Origin: Sulfurimonas sp.
Lineage (GTDB): Bacteria; Campylobacterota; Campylobacteria; Campylobacterales; Sulfurimonadaceae
DNA: 45,436 nucleotides
Assembly (NCBI GenBank): GCA_016744115.1
Contig: JADGEZ010000011.1
Coordinates: 1 to 45,436 of the forward strand
Direction: 5' to 3'
Shown here: positions 35,260 through 44,600 of the stretch, one piece after another
Layout: every line of letters begins with the position of its first letter
Position numbering within the stretch: position 1 is the first letter of the stretch
Translations under genes and position numbers: made by a program
The notes under the pieces: generated by a model
The model's database searches: none
Told to the model about the DNA's origin: nothing
What the model saw: only the letters and a program-made list of their open reading frames with translations

Positions 35260-36636
35260 ATGAAAAAAACAATACTTTTTGCTTTATCTTTAAGCACAAT
35301 AATCAACGCACAGAGTCTTAAAACGAGCATTCAAGAGGTTATTAGTACAAATCCTGCAGTATTAGAAAAACTCAAAAATTACAATTTAACAAAAAAGGAT
35401 GTTACTGGTGCAAAGGCTGGATATTATCCAAAACTTGACCTATCTTTAGGTTTTGGATATGAAAAAACATCAAAAGAAGATGATGTAGGGCTAAAAACCG
35501 TTGATTCACTTGGGGTTGGAGTTTATCAAAATACACTCAAATTAACACAAAATCTATTTAATGGTTTTGCAACTACACATAAAGTTACTCAGCAAGAACA
35601 TAGAACAGTATCAGCCTCGTACAGTTACATTGAAAAAGTAAATGAAACCTCATTAGAAATGGTAAATATATATCTTCAAGTGATGAAAGATGAAGAACTA
35701 TTACAAACATCTAAAGAAAATATTGAGATTAATGAAGAAATATTTACAAAAGTTAAAAAACTTTACGATTCTGGATTAACAACCTTATCCGAAGTCAATA
35801 AAATCGAAGCTTCTTTATCTTTAGCAAAATCTAACTATGTAGTTCAAGAAAACACTCTTTTAAATATTAATTACAATATGAAAAAAGTCCTTGGGAAATT
35901 TTTAGATACAAAAGAGATGAGTAAACCTGATTTTAACACCACAATGCCAAAAACACTCGAAGATGCTTCAGAGTTTGCGATCAAACATAATCCCTCACTT
36001 ATAGTAAGTAAATATAACATTAAACTAGCGCAGGCTTCTTTGAAAGAAAAATCTGCACCTTTTTATCCATCTATAGATATAGAAATTTCTCAATCATTTA
36101 ACAAAAACTTAAGTGCTATTGAAGGTACAGAAGATAGTTTTCGTGCTATGGCTTACTTAAAGTATAATATTTTTAATGCTTACTCAGATGATGTTGCAAT
36201 CCAACAAGGTAAAACTAGAATTAATCAAGAACAAGAATTACAAAATGATTTAAAGCGACAAGTGGTTGAGTCTTTAGAATTATCTTGGGTTGCACATGAA
36301 AAACTTTCCCTTCAATTAGAACATTTACTAAACTATAAAAAATATTCACTTAAAACTCTCAAGCTTTATTCTAAAGAATACGACTTAGGTAGAAAATCAC
36401 TTCTTGATTTACTCTCTGCTCAAAATGCTTTTATAGGCTCAAAATCCCAAATCATAGAAACTCAATACAATATTTTATTTGCAAAATATCGTATTTTGAA
36501 TGCTATGGGTATGCTTGTTCCAAGTATTCTTGGTAGTATTGACAATATATACTCAGAAGTTGGACTAAAAGGCACTTTAAAAGTTAAAGTGGATAATGAT
36601 AACTTCATATTAAATGAAGAAACAATTAAAGACTAA
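35260..36636 (+). CDS. tolC: TolC-family outer membrane channel of a type I secretion system
   Basis: The 458-residue protein has a signal peptide (1-18, ending INAQ) and the two-fold repeated helical hairpin of the outer membrane efflux family (about 20-220 and 225-430). Landmarks are AGYYPKLDLSLGFGYE, LTQNLFNGFATTH, LYDSGLTTLSEVNKIEASL and LGRKSLLDLLSAQNAF. It forms the trimeric exit duct. An unusual C-terminal tail of about 45 residues follows the last helix. It is first of four tightly spaced genes (TolC, ABC, HlyD, LuxR), so it should be dedicated to exporting the large protein coded opposite. Confidence 0.92.
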   Translation: MKKTILFALSLSTIINAQSLKTSIQEVISTNPAVLEKLKNYNLTKKDVTGAKAGYYPKLDLSLGFGYEKTSKEDDVGLKTVDSLGVGVYQNTLKLTQNLFNGFATTHKVTQQEHRTVSASYSYIEKVNETSLEMVNIYLQVMKDEELLQTSKENIEINEEIFTKVKKLYDSGLTTLSEVNKIEASLSLAKSNYVVQENTLLNINYNMKKVLGKFLDTKEMSKPDFNTTMPKTLEDASEFAIKHNPSLIVSKYNIKLAQASLKEKSAPFYPSIDIEISQSFNKNLSAIEGTEDSFRAMAYLKYNIFNAYSDDVAIQQGKTRINQEQELQNDLKRQVVESLELSWVAHEKLSLQLEHLLNYKKYSLKTLKLYSKEYDLGRKSLLDLLSAQNAFIGSKSQIIETQYNILFAKYRILNAMGMLVPSILGSIDNIYSEVGLKGTLKVKVDNDNFILNEETIKD

Positions 36637-36648
36637 AGGTTTCAAAAT

Positions 36649-38805
36649 ATGCTTATAACCAATATGAATAATTTCCGAATGGACGCCTTGTTAGATTGTC
36701 TGGTTTTATTCACAAAACTTTACCATAAACCTTTTTCAGCAGAAGCTCTTACTGCTGGTTTACCCATAGAACCAGGATTGGATTCTCCTGAACTTTTTTC
36801 CATAAACAATGCAAAAGGACTTTTTTCTCGTGCTGCTGGAAGAGCTGGACTTAAATCTTCTCTCGTTAGAAGACCATTAAGTCAAATATCTCCTCTACAA
36901 CTTCCTATGATAGTGCTTTTATCAAATCAAAGTGCTTGTATCCTAGATAGTTTTTCAAAAGATGGTACTGAAGTAAAAATCATTATGCCTTCTGAAGACG
37001 CAATGGAACAATGGATTGACACTGAAGATTTAGAAGATGAGTATATTGGCTTTGGTTTTATGGTTAAAAAAGAGTTTGAATATACAGATGAGAATGCTAG
37101 AACTCTCCATCTCACACAAAAACATTGGTTTTGGAGTACTATCAAACTCTCAGTTGGAGTATATAAAGATGTTTTATACGCCTCTTTGCTTATTAACCTC
37201 TTTGTCCTTGCTTCGCCTCTCTTTACTATGAATGTGTATGATAGGGTTGTTCCAAATGATGCTATAGAAACACTTTGGGTGTTTGCTATTGGAATTGCTA
37301 TTATATATGTTATTGATACATTTTTAAAATTTACTCGTACCTTTTTACTCGAGAGTGCCGCTAAAAAAAGTGATATTATCATGTCTTCTATCATTTTTGA
37401 AAAAGTACTTGACTTGAAAATGGCAAATCATCCTGCATCTGTTGGTTCCTTTTCTTCAAACTTGAAAGACTTTGATTCTATAAGAAGCTTTTTAACCAAT
37501 GCTACTATGGCAGCGATTATTGATCTACCTTTTGCTGTTATATTTTTAGTTGTTATTGCCTATATTGGTGGGGCTATTGCAATATTTCCTATGCTGACTA
37601 TGCTCTTTATACTTTCATACGCATTTGTTATTAAGAAACCTCTTCGTGCTAGTATTGAGAGTACTCATGAGGCAAGTGCTAAAAAAAGTTCTATCCTTAT
37701 TGAAACACTTAACAATATTGAAACACTAAAGACACTAGGGACACTTAATCAAGTTCAATGGAAATGGGAAGAATCAACAGGAGAAATTGCAAGTAAAAGT
37801 TTAAAATCTCGTTTACTCTCAGCATCAATTCCGACAATTACACAGCTTCTTATCCAACTCAATACTGTAATGATTATAATATATGGCGTCTATCAGATAC
37901 AGGCACATGACTTATCTATGGGGGGTCTTATTGCCATTGTCATTTTAACTGGTCGTGCTTTAGCACCTATGGGGCAAGTTGCTGGACTAATGACAAACTA
38001 TGAAGATACAAAAACATCTTATGAAACTTTAAATGATATTATATCTCAACCAAGTGAAAGACCGCAGGGGAAAAAATTTGTTCAAAGACCTGATTTTTTG
38101 GGTCATATAGAATTTGTCGATGTAACTTTTTCTTATCCAAATACAGAAATCCCTGCACTCAAAAATGTTTCATTTTTAATTGAGGCAGGAGAACATGTAG
38201 CTATTATTGGCAGAATTGGCTCTGGAAAAAGTACTATACAAAAACTTATTTTGGGTCTTTATGAACCTGATTCTGGACAAATTTTAATTGATGGTATAGA
38301 TTCAAAACAAATAGACCCTGCGGATTTAAGAAAACATATAGGCTATGTATCCCAAGATATTATGCTATTTCGTGGAACAGTCAAGGACAATATCACATTT
38401 CGAGCTACCCATGCAAGCGATAGTGCAATGATTCGTGCTGCTCAAATTAGTGGAACTGCTGAATTTGTTAAAAAACACCCAAAGGGCTATGAAATGCCTA
38501 TTGGTGAGAGGGGACTTGGCCTCTCTGGAGGGCAAAGGCAAAGTATTGGTATTGCTCGTGCTTTTTTATTGAGTGTTCCTATTATGCTTATGGATGAGCC
38601 TAGTAATGCTATGGATCAAATAAGTGAAGCACAACTTTTAGAAAATTTAAATTCTGCACTCACAGCAAAGACTTCGATTATAGTAACACAGAAAATGACT
38701 TTACTTAAAATTGTAGAGAGAGTTATTGTTATGAATGATGGTAAAATCTTCATAGATGCTCCAAAAAATGAAGCATTAAAACAACTCCAAAATGGAGGTA
38801 AATAA
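36649..38805 (+). CDS. Type I secretion ABC exporter with non-catalytic C39-like domain (LapB/LssB type)
   Basis: The 718-residue exporter has an N-terminal C39-like domain (about 10-140). The family start DALLDCLVLFTKLYHKP lacks the protease QxxxxDCG motif, so it should bind substrate without cleaving. Six membrane segments (about 170-440) and an ATPase follow, with Walker A GRIGSGKST (about 521-529), signature LSGGQRQSIGIARA and Walker B IMLMDEPSNAMD. The usual H-loop His is Gln (Q681 in IIVTQKMTLL). AAAGG precedes the ATG; the stop overlaps the HlyD start by one base. LapB/LssB relatives export giant adhesins. Confidence 0.92.
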   Translation: MLITNMNNFRMDALLDCLVLFTKLYHKPFSAEALTAGLPIEPGLDSPELFSINNAKGLFSRAAGRAGLKSSLVRRPLSQISPLQLPMIVLLSNQSACILDSFSKDGTEVKIIMPSEDAMEQWIDTEDLEDEYIGFGFMVKKEFEYTDENARTLHLTQKHWFWSTIKLSVGVYKDVLYASLLINLFVLASPLFTMNVYDRVVPNDAIETLWVFAIGIAIIYVIDTFLKFTRTFLLESAAKKSDIIMSSIIFEKVLDLKMANHPASVGSFSSNLKDFDSIRSFLTNATMAAIIDLPFAVIFLVVIAYIGGAIAIFPMLTMLFILSYAFVIKKPLRASIESTHEASAKKSSILIETLNNIETLKTLGTLNQVQWKWEESTGEIASKSLKSRLLSASIPTITQLLIQLNTVMIIIYGVYQIQAHDLSMGGLIAIVILTGRALAPMGQVAGLMTNYEDTKTSYETLNDIISQPSERPQGKKFVQRPDFLGHIEFVDVTFSYPNTEIPALKNVSFLIEAGEHVAIIGRIGSGKSTIQKLILGLYEPDSGQILIDGIDSKQIDPADLRKHIGYVSQDIMLFRGTVKDNITFRATHASDSAMIRAAQISGTAEFVKKHPKGYEMPIGERGLGLSGGQRQSIGIARAFLLSVPIMLMDEPSNAMDQISEAQLLENLNSALTAKTSIIVTQKMTLLKIVERVIVMNDGKIFIDAPKNEALKQLQNGGK

Positions 38806-40130
38806 TGAAAAAAAATACGCAAGTTATACAATTTAAAGAAAATGATTATGAATTTATGAATAGCTTAAGTGCAGCTATTTTAAGTAAATCACCTACTCGA
38901 ATAAGTAGAGTATTAAAGATTTGGCTCTTTAGTATTTTTGCTTTTATTTTATGGGCTTCTCTTGCTGAGATAGATGAGATAACTCGTGGTAATGGTGATG
39001 TTATCCCTTATGGTCAAAATCAGATTATTCAAAATCTTGAAGGTGGACTTGTTGAAGCTATTTTAATTAAAGAGGGTCAAAAAGTAAATATTGGTCAAGT
39101 TATTCTTAAACTTAACAATGCTAAATCTCTTTCTGTTTCTAAAACCAATGAGATGAAGTTTAATGAATTAGAAGCTAAAAGAGTGAGACTCAACGCAGAA
39201 TCTCATAACTTAGAATTTAAGTCAGATGAAACGAACCTTCAAACTAAGCTTGCAAAGCAACTGTATGATTCTAATAAACTAGAATTTAAAGCAAAAGACA
39301 AATCTATATACAAGCAAATTCAGCAAAGAAGACAAGAATATAAAGAGGCAAAAGCAAAGATAAGGTCATTAAGAAAGTCTTTAACTTTTGTATCAGAAGA
39401 GATTGCCATGACAGCTCCTATGGTTAGAGAAGGGGTAAAGTCCAAGGTTGATTTTCTTAAGCTAAAACGAGAAGCTAATGGCATAGAAAATGATATTGAG
39501 GGTGCTTCATTATCTTTACCAAGACTTAAATATGCAATTGAAGAATATACTAATAGACGAGAAGAATCAAAACAGTTGTTTATCAACTCTGCTAAAAAAG
39601 AACTTAATGTAGTTACAGCAGAAATTTCTAGGCTAAAAACAGACCAAATTGCTTTTAGTGACCAAGTAAATCGAACTATGGTTAAGTCACCTGTTGATGG
39701 AATTGTACAAAAACTTTTTGTTAATACTGTTGGTGGTGTTATACAACCTGGTGCTGATTTAGTCGAGATTGTTCCCACTGATAAAAGACTTTTATTAGAG
39801 ATTAAAATAAAACCCAGTGATATAGCATTTATTCGCCCAGGAGCCCAAGCAAAAGTAAAAATATCTGCTTATGATTATTCTATTCATGGTGGTCTTATGG
39901 GTAGTGTTGTATACATTTCTCCAGATACTATCACAGATAAAAAAGAAAATACTTTTTATCTTATTCATGTAGAAACAGAAAAGAACTATTTGGGAACAGA
40001 AGAACATCCTCTAAATATCACCCCAGGTATGATGGCAAGTGTTGATATAGTTACAGGCAAAAAAACACTTATGCAGTATATTTTAAAGCCTATTTTAAAA
40101 TCAAAACAGTATGTTTTTTCGGAGAGATAA
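38805..40130 (+). CDS. HlyD-family type I secretion adaptor
   Basis: The 441-residue membrane fusion protein has one N-terminal membrane helix (about 43-61), a biotinyl-lipoyl-like half (GNGDVIPYGQNQIIQNLEGG, about 65-84), a long alpha-helical hairpin (about 110-285), the second lipoyl half (MVKSPVDGIVQKL, about 289-301) and a beta-barrel domain. It bridges the inner-membrane exporter and TolC. The ATG shares a base with the previous stop, so the two are translationally coupled. Confidence 0.94.
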   Translation: MKKNTQVIQFKENDYEFMNSLSAAILSKSPTRISRVLKIWLFSIFAFILWASLAEIDEITRGNGDVIPYGQNQIIQNLEGGLVEAILIKEGQKVNIGQVILKLNNAKSLSVSKTNEMKFNELEAKRVRLNAESHNLEFKSDETNLQTKLAKQLYDSNKLEFKAKDKSIYKQIQQRRQEYKEAKAKIRSLRKSLTFVSEEIAMTAPMVREGVKSKVDFLKLKREANGIENDIEGASLSLPRLKYAIEEYTNRREESKQLFINSAKKELNVVTAEISRLKTDQIAFSDQVNRTMVKSPVDGIVQKLFVNTVGGVIQPGADLVEIVPTDKRLLLEIKIKPSDIAFIRPGAQAKVKISAYDYSIHGGLMGSVVYISPDTITDKKENTFYLIHVETEKNYLGTEEHPLNITPGMMASVDIVTGKKTLMQYILKPILKSKQYVFSER

Positions 40131-40736
40131 ATGCAAATAATATTTTTTACAAGCAATTTTGATATTGTTAATGAATGGGAATTAAATCATAAGATAGAGA
40201 ACTCTATAACCTGCTATGAGACTCAAGCAGTAAATAAAGCCGTCAAGAATAGTCCTGATTTTATACTGATTGTCGATTATGATGATATCGCTAATAAATT
40301 CAATAAAATACTATCATCTGGAGTAAAACTAAAGAACACTATCGTACTTGAAAAATCTCCTGAAATAGTAACTGGTAAAATGTTATTATCTCGTGGAGTA
40401 AGTGCCTATGGAAATTCAAGAATGTTGTCTATTCACTATCACCAAATGATTGAAGCAGTGATTCAAAGTAAAGTATGGACATATCCTGAGCTAACTCTCG
40501 CACTAGTAAAAGATACTAGTTCTGTGGATTTAGATGAAAACTCTATAGAGCTTATGCAACATAGGCTCAGTCCTCAGGAGATAAAAGTTACCTATCGTAT
40601 ATTTGAAGGGCTTACAAATGATGCTATCGCTTTAAAACTAGATATTACAACTAGGACTGTAAAAGCTCATATAACTGCTATCTTTAGAAAACTTCATGTA
40701 AGTGATAGAATCTCTTTGGTTTTACTTCTTAAATAA
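40131..40736 (+). CDS. LuxR-type regulator with a pseudo-receiver domain
   Basis: The 201-residue protein has an N-terminal receiver-like fold (1-120) and a C-terminal LuxR helix-turn-helix (about 145-201: LSPQEIKVTYRIFEGLTNDAIALKL, TRTVKAHITAIFRKL as landmarks). The N-terminal acidic pair expected after strand 1 is missing (IIFFTSNFD), and the Lys near strand 5 is replaced (AYGNSRM), though D49 could occupy the phospho-Asp place. It may thus be signal-independent or ligand-driven, as CsgD/VpsT-type biofilm regulators are. It begins right after the HlyD stop (TAAATG), so it is part of the secretion operon, and its end overlaps the opposing glycosyltransferase gene by 8 nt. Confidence 0.87.
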   Translation: MQIIFFTSNFDIVNEWELNHKIENSITCYETQAVNKAVKNSPDFILIVDYDDIANKFNKILSSGVKLKNTIVLEKSPEIVTGKMLLSRGVSAYGNSRMLSIHYHQMIEAVIQSKVWTYPELTLALVKDTSSVDLDENSIELMQHRLSPQEIKVTYRIFEGLTNDAIALKLDITTRTVKAHITAIFRKLHVSDRISLVLLLK

Positions 40737-41655
40737 TCCTTCTATTTTTATAATCTATTCCACTAAATTTACAATATTCATCTAAGCTACGGACATTTCC
40801 AAGTCCGTAAGCACTACTTTTCATACCATCACCATATAATAGTCTGTTTAATCTCAAAGTAGCTCTCTCTCTGAGGTATACTGAATCTAAACTTCTTTTT
40901 GAATCTACATCTTTATGCCAATGATGCGATAAATATTCTATACCTGTTTTTTTATAATAATGATGCAGAGGAATAATATTTGGATGATATATATCCCAGC
41001 CTCTTGTATAGCTGCGAATAGCAAGACTTTGCTCTTCTCCATGAAAATATAAAAAGGGATCATAAGGAACTTCTTGTATAAAGTCAGCACTAGTAAAAAT
41101 AAAACCACCTGCTATATGACAGCCTAAAATAGGCTTATCACTTAGTTGATGCTCAGCACGAAACCTTAAAACAGCACTTTTTTCTTCAAGTTTAGTCTCT
41201 GGATGTGGTCGTAATACTAAAACATATTTATAAGACTGCTCTATATAACTAGGTATATTATCTTTATTAAATGAAAAGTCATAAGGATATGTTGTAATTA
41301 TCGGTTTTTCAGATAACTTTTTTAAGTCACTATATTGTTTTAGGAGTTCACTATCCCAGCCCTTATCAAAGAGCATGTGGGAGTCTATTTGCAGTAAAAA
41401 TTCTTCATCATCGTGCAAAGAAAAAACAATATTTCTAGCCCAAGATACACCTAGTGTATCTATTTTATTGATATAAACATATTTTATTTGATCTTTAAAC
41501 GCTAAAGTCTCTATAGCCATTTTTTGTGAAGTATCATTTTGATCTACTACTCCAAAAATAATATCTTTTGGTCTGTCAGCCTTTTGAATACAATCTTTAA
41601 TCGTAAAAAATAACAATTTATCACAATATGAAGCTATACCCACAAATATTTTCAT
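40729..41655 (-). CDS. GlcNAc-type glycosyltransferase (Skp1 GnT1-like, PF11397)
   Basis: The 308-residue soluble protein has a GT-A fold start (MKIFVGIASYCD, then FGVVDQND), GVSWARN (69-75), LLQIDSHMLFDKGWD with D91-S-H93 in the DxD place, and a strongly conserved second half (HIAGGFIFTSADFI..VPYDP.LYFHGEEQSLAIRSYTRGWDIYHP, about 198-243). This matches the family of the eukaryotic Skp1 hydroxyproline GlcNAc-transferase. It lies 14 nt after the large adhesin gene on the same strand with AGGA before its ATG, so it is co-transcribed with the adhesin. The donor and acceptor are not shown; the adhesin, or glycans of the cell surface, are possible acceptors. Confidence 0.82.
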   Translation of the reverse strand: MKIFVGIASYCDKLLFFTIKDCIQKADRPKDIIFGVVDQNDTSQKMAIETLAFKDQIKYVYINKIDTLGVSWARNIVFSLHDDEEFLLQIDSHMLFDKGWDSELLKQYSDLKKLSEKPIITTYPYDFSFNKDNIPSYIEQSYKYVLVLRPHPETKLEEKSAVLRFRAEHQLSDKPILGCHIAGGFIFTSADFIQEVPYDPFLYFHGEEQSLAIRSYTRGWDIYHPNIIPLHHYYKKTGIEYLSHHWHKDVDSKRSLDSVYLRERATLRLNRLLYGDGMKSSAYGLGNVRSLDEYCKFSGIDYKNRRII

Positions 41656-41669
41656 TTATGAAATCCTAA

Positions 41670-44600
41670 CTAACTTTGATCAACTACTAGTGTATTACTT
41701 ACCTCAAGTCCTAAATCTACATCGTCTGCTATATCTGTACTTTCCTCAGGTGTATTCATACCTAGTTCTGCATCTGTTTTGAACTCACCTAAAGCCCACT
41801 CGTCCGCTTTGTCTGTAGTTTCACTTGTTGATATCTCTTCTGTATTTTCTAAAAGATTATTTTCATCTTCGACATTTAAAACATCTTCAATATCAATAGC
41901 TAACTCACTTGTCTCTTGTGTACTAACAGGACTTGATACCTCTTTTTCTGCAATACTTAAGTCTATGTCATACTCATCTTCTACTACTAGCAGTTCTAAC
42001 TCTCCTGTTTCTTGTGTCTGAACTTCAGGTTCTGTTGCTTCTGCTTCTAAAACCTCTGCAACTGTTTCTAAGTCTTGTTCTTCTTGTGTCTCAGCTTCTG
42101 CTTCTAAAACCTCTGCTACTGTTTCTAAGTCTTGTTCTTCTTGTGTCTCAGCTTCTGCTTCTAAAACCTCTGCAACTGTTTCTAAGTCTTGTTCTTCTTG
42201 TGTCTCAGCTTCTGCTTCTAAAACCTCTGCAACTGTTTCTAAGTCTTGGACTTCTTGTGTAGTCTCAGACTCTTTTATAGCTGTAAGTTCTTTATATGCT
42301 ATAGTATTATCATCGCCTATATCTGAAGAGTTTATAGTAGCTATCTCTTTTCCATCAGCATCTATAAATGTGATAGTATCACCCTCAGCGTATGTAAATG
42401 TACCATCAAGACCTGTAACACCCTCTTCTCCTGAACTTGTTGTATATGAAACGCCTATAGCAACTGTTTGGAGCGTTGCATGAAGTAAAGAATCATCTGT
42501 ATGTTTATCAAATGCACTTGCATCTATTCCAGCGTATTTTTCTAGCATCTCTTGAACATGTTCCATTGCTTGTTCTTCTTCTACATAAGTAGCCCCTACA
42601 CTCTCTACTAAAGCTTTAATATCTTCTTCGCTTGCAGTTCGTAAATCTATATGAGCATCAGATAAAGCACCTCTTATTGCTTGTGTGATTACGATATTAT
42701 CTCCGCTATCACTATCTATAGATTGTAGGAATGTTGCCATATTTTCAAGGTATTCATCATTTAGGTCTGTTCTTTTAACATTTGCTATATCTTGTAAGAA
42801 GGTATGATTACTTAAAGCTTCATCTGATTTTACAGAACCTAAAACTACTCCACCGATATTGAAAGTAATTGTGTCCCCATCTCTAAAAGAGTAAGAACCA
42901 TATTCATCGGTAAATCCGTGTAGACCAGAACTTGTGTTGTACTCAACTCCTACCATTACACCATCGGTAAGGGTTCTTGTATGTATGCTTTCTCCGTCTA
43001 AACCAGTTACAGTTACAGTTGCTGTTGCTGTATCGGTTGTTGCTCCATCTGAGACTGTATATTCAAACTCAATATCTTGTTTATCTCCAGCATCAAGACT
43101 TTGAAGTGATTTATCTGCTAAAAATACAATCTTTCCATCTACGACTTTTGCCGTTCCTAATATTGTATTATGCCCATCTGATAGAGTTATGTTTACTATT
43201 TGTCCATTACTTACATCTTTTCCTTGAATCTTTGTGATAGTTAAGGGGTCACTATCTATATCTACATCATTTTTTAGGACATCTATTATTACTGGTGTAT
43301 CTTCAGTTACAGATTCAAAATGTCCTGGAATCTGAATATTTTCTGTTGATGAAAGTGTCACATTTTGGATAACGAAATTTCCTCTAGAACCTACCGATGT
43401 AACTGTAATACTCGAAATTGGTGTATTTGTTTCAAGACTATAATTACTTTCATATGAAGACCCATCTGTCGTTTTGTAACCTTCACTCTTATCAATATAA
43501 TTACCATCAGTATCATAGCCTGTAATGATTATTGCAGTTTTATTTGTTGCATGATCTTCTTCAAAATAAGCTCCTAAACCATCAATAGTAAAGCTAAATT
43601 TATTAACATTAGCACCTTCAATTTTCATAGTTAAAATTTCATCTCTTTGGATTCCTGATCTAGTTTCATTTCCTATACCTACGCCCACTGATCCACCAGT
43701 ATTATATGCTGTTAAACTACCTGTTGATACTGATGTAGTCACTGTAATGTCACCTTGAGTAAATACAGCTTTACCCTCCTCTAAAGTTCCCCAATCTGAA
43801 ACTTCAGCACTGTCCCCGTTAAATGTTCCAATTTTTAAACTCTCTACTGTCTCAGCATTTGTATCATTAACCCATAGTTTACCCACATCATCATGACCTA
43901 CTACTGCATCATTTGTACCTCTTACATTTACAGTTACATTTGCTGTATTGCTTGCTTGTCCATCTGAAACGGTATATGCAAATGTTACATTTTGATTATC
44001 CCCATCTCCTAGAGCTTTAAGTGAATTATCTGGAGTAAATACAATCTTTGCATCTACTACTTTTGCTGTTCCTAGAACTGTTTTTGCTCCATCAGTCGAA
44101 ATTACATTAACTGTTTGATTATTACCTACATCTTGACCTTGAATTTGTGTGATTGATAGAGCGTTTTCATCCTCATCTGTATCGTTGGCTAATACATCTA
44201 TTTTTATGGCTATGTCTTGGCTTGTTGATATAGGAATGTACTCTAAAGCATTTGAATGTTCAGGTGCATAATCTTCTTTTTCAGCACTCCAGCCATTAGT
44301 GGTATTTTTACTTACTAAAATATAAGAACTTCTATACGCTACATTATCTAGTATATTACTTGAAGCACCTATGTTCACTAAAGCATATTTTGCATCAGAA
44401 TTTAACTTACTTATCCATTCATCGTTAGTAGTAATAATTATTTTTACATCACTGTTTTGAAGAGACGCTAAGTGATTTATAAGATTTTGAGAAGAATCAT
44501 CACTATCATATGTATCAAATGAATTATTAGATACTACATTGTTATGTACATCAAGAGTTGTAACCGTTATACCTCTATTACCTCCACTAACATAATCACC

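Noticed and set aside
36649-37070. Active C39 peptidase in the ABC exporter
   Set aside because: The Cys of the protease motif (QxxxxDCG) is not in the proper setting, so this is a C39-like binding domain, not a bacteriocin-type peptidase.
41779-42262. Plus-strand open frames (Leu/Ser-rich) opposite the adhesin C-terminus
   Set aside because: They are the low-complexity antisense of the 57-bp repeats and have no ribosome-binding sites or family pattern.
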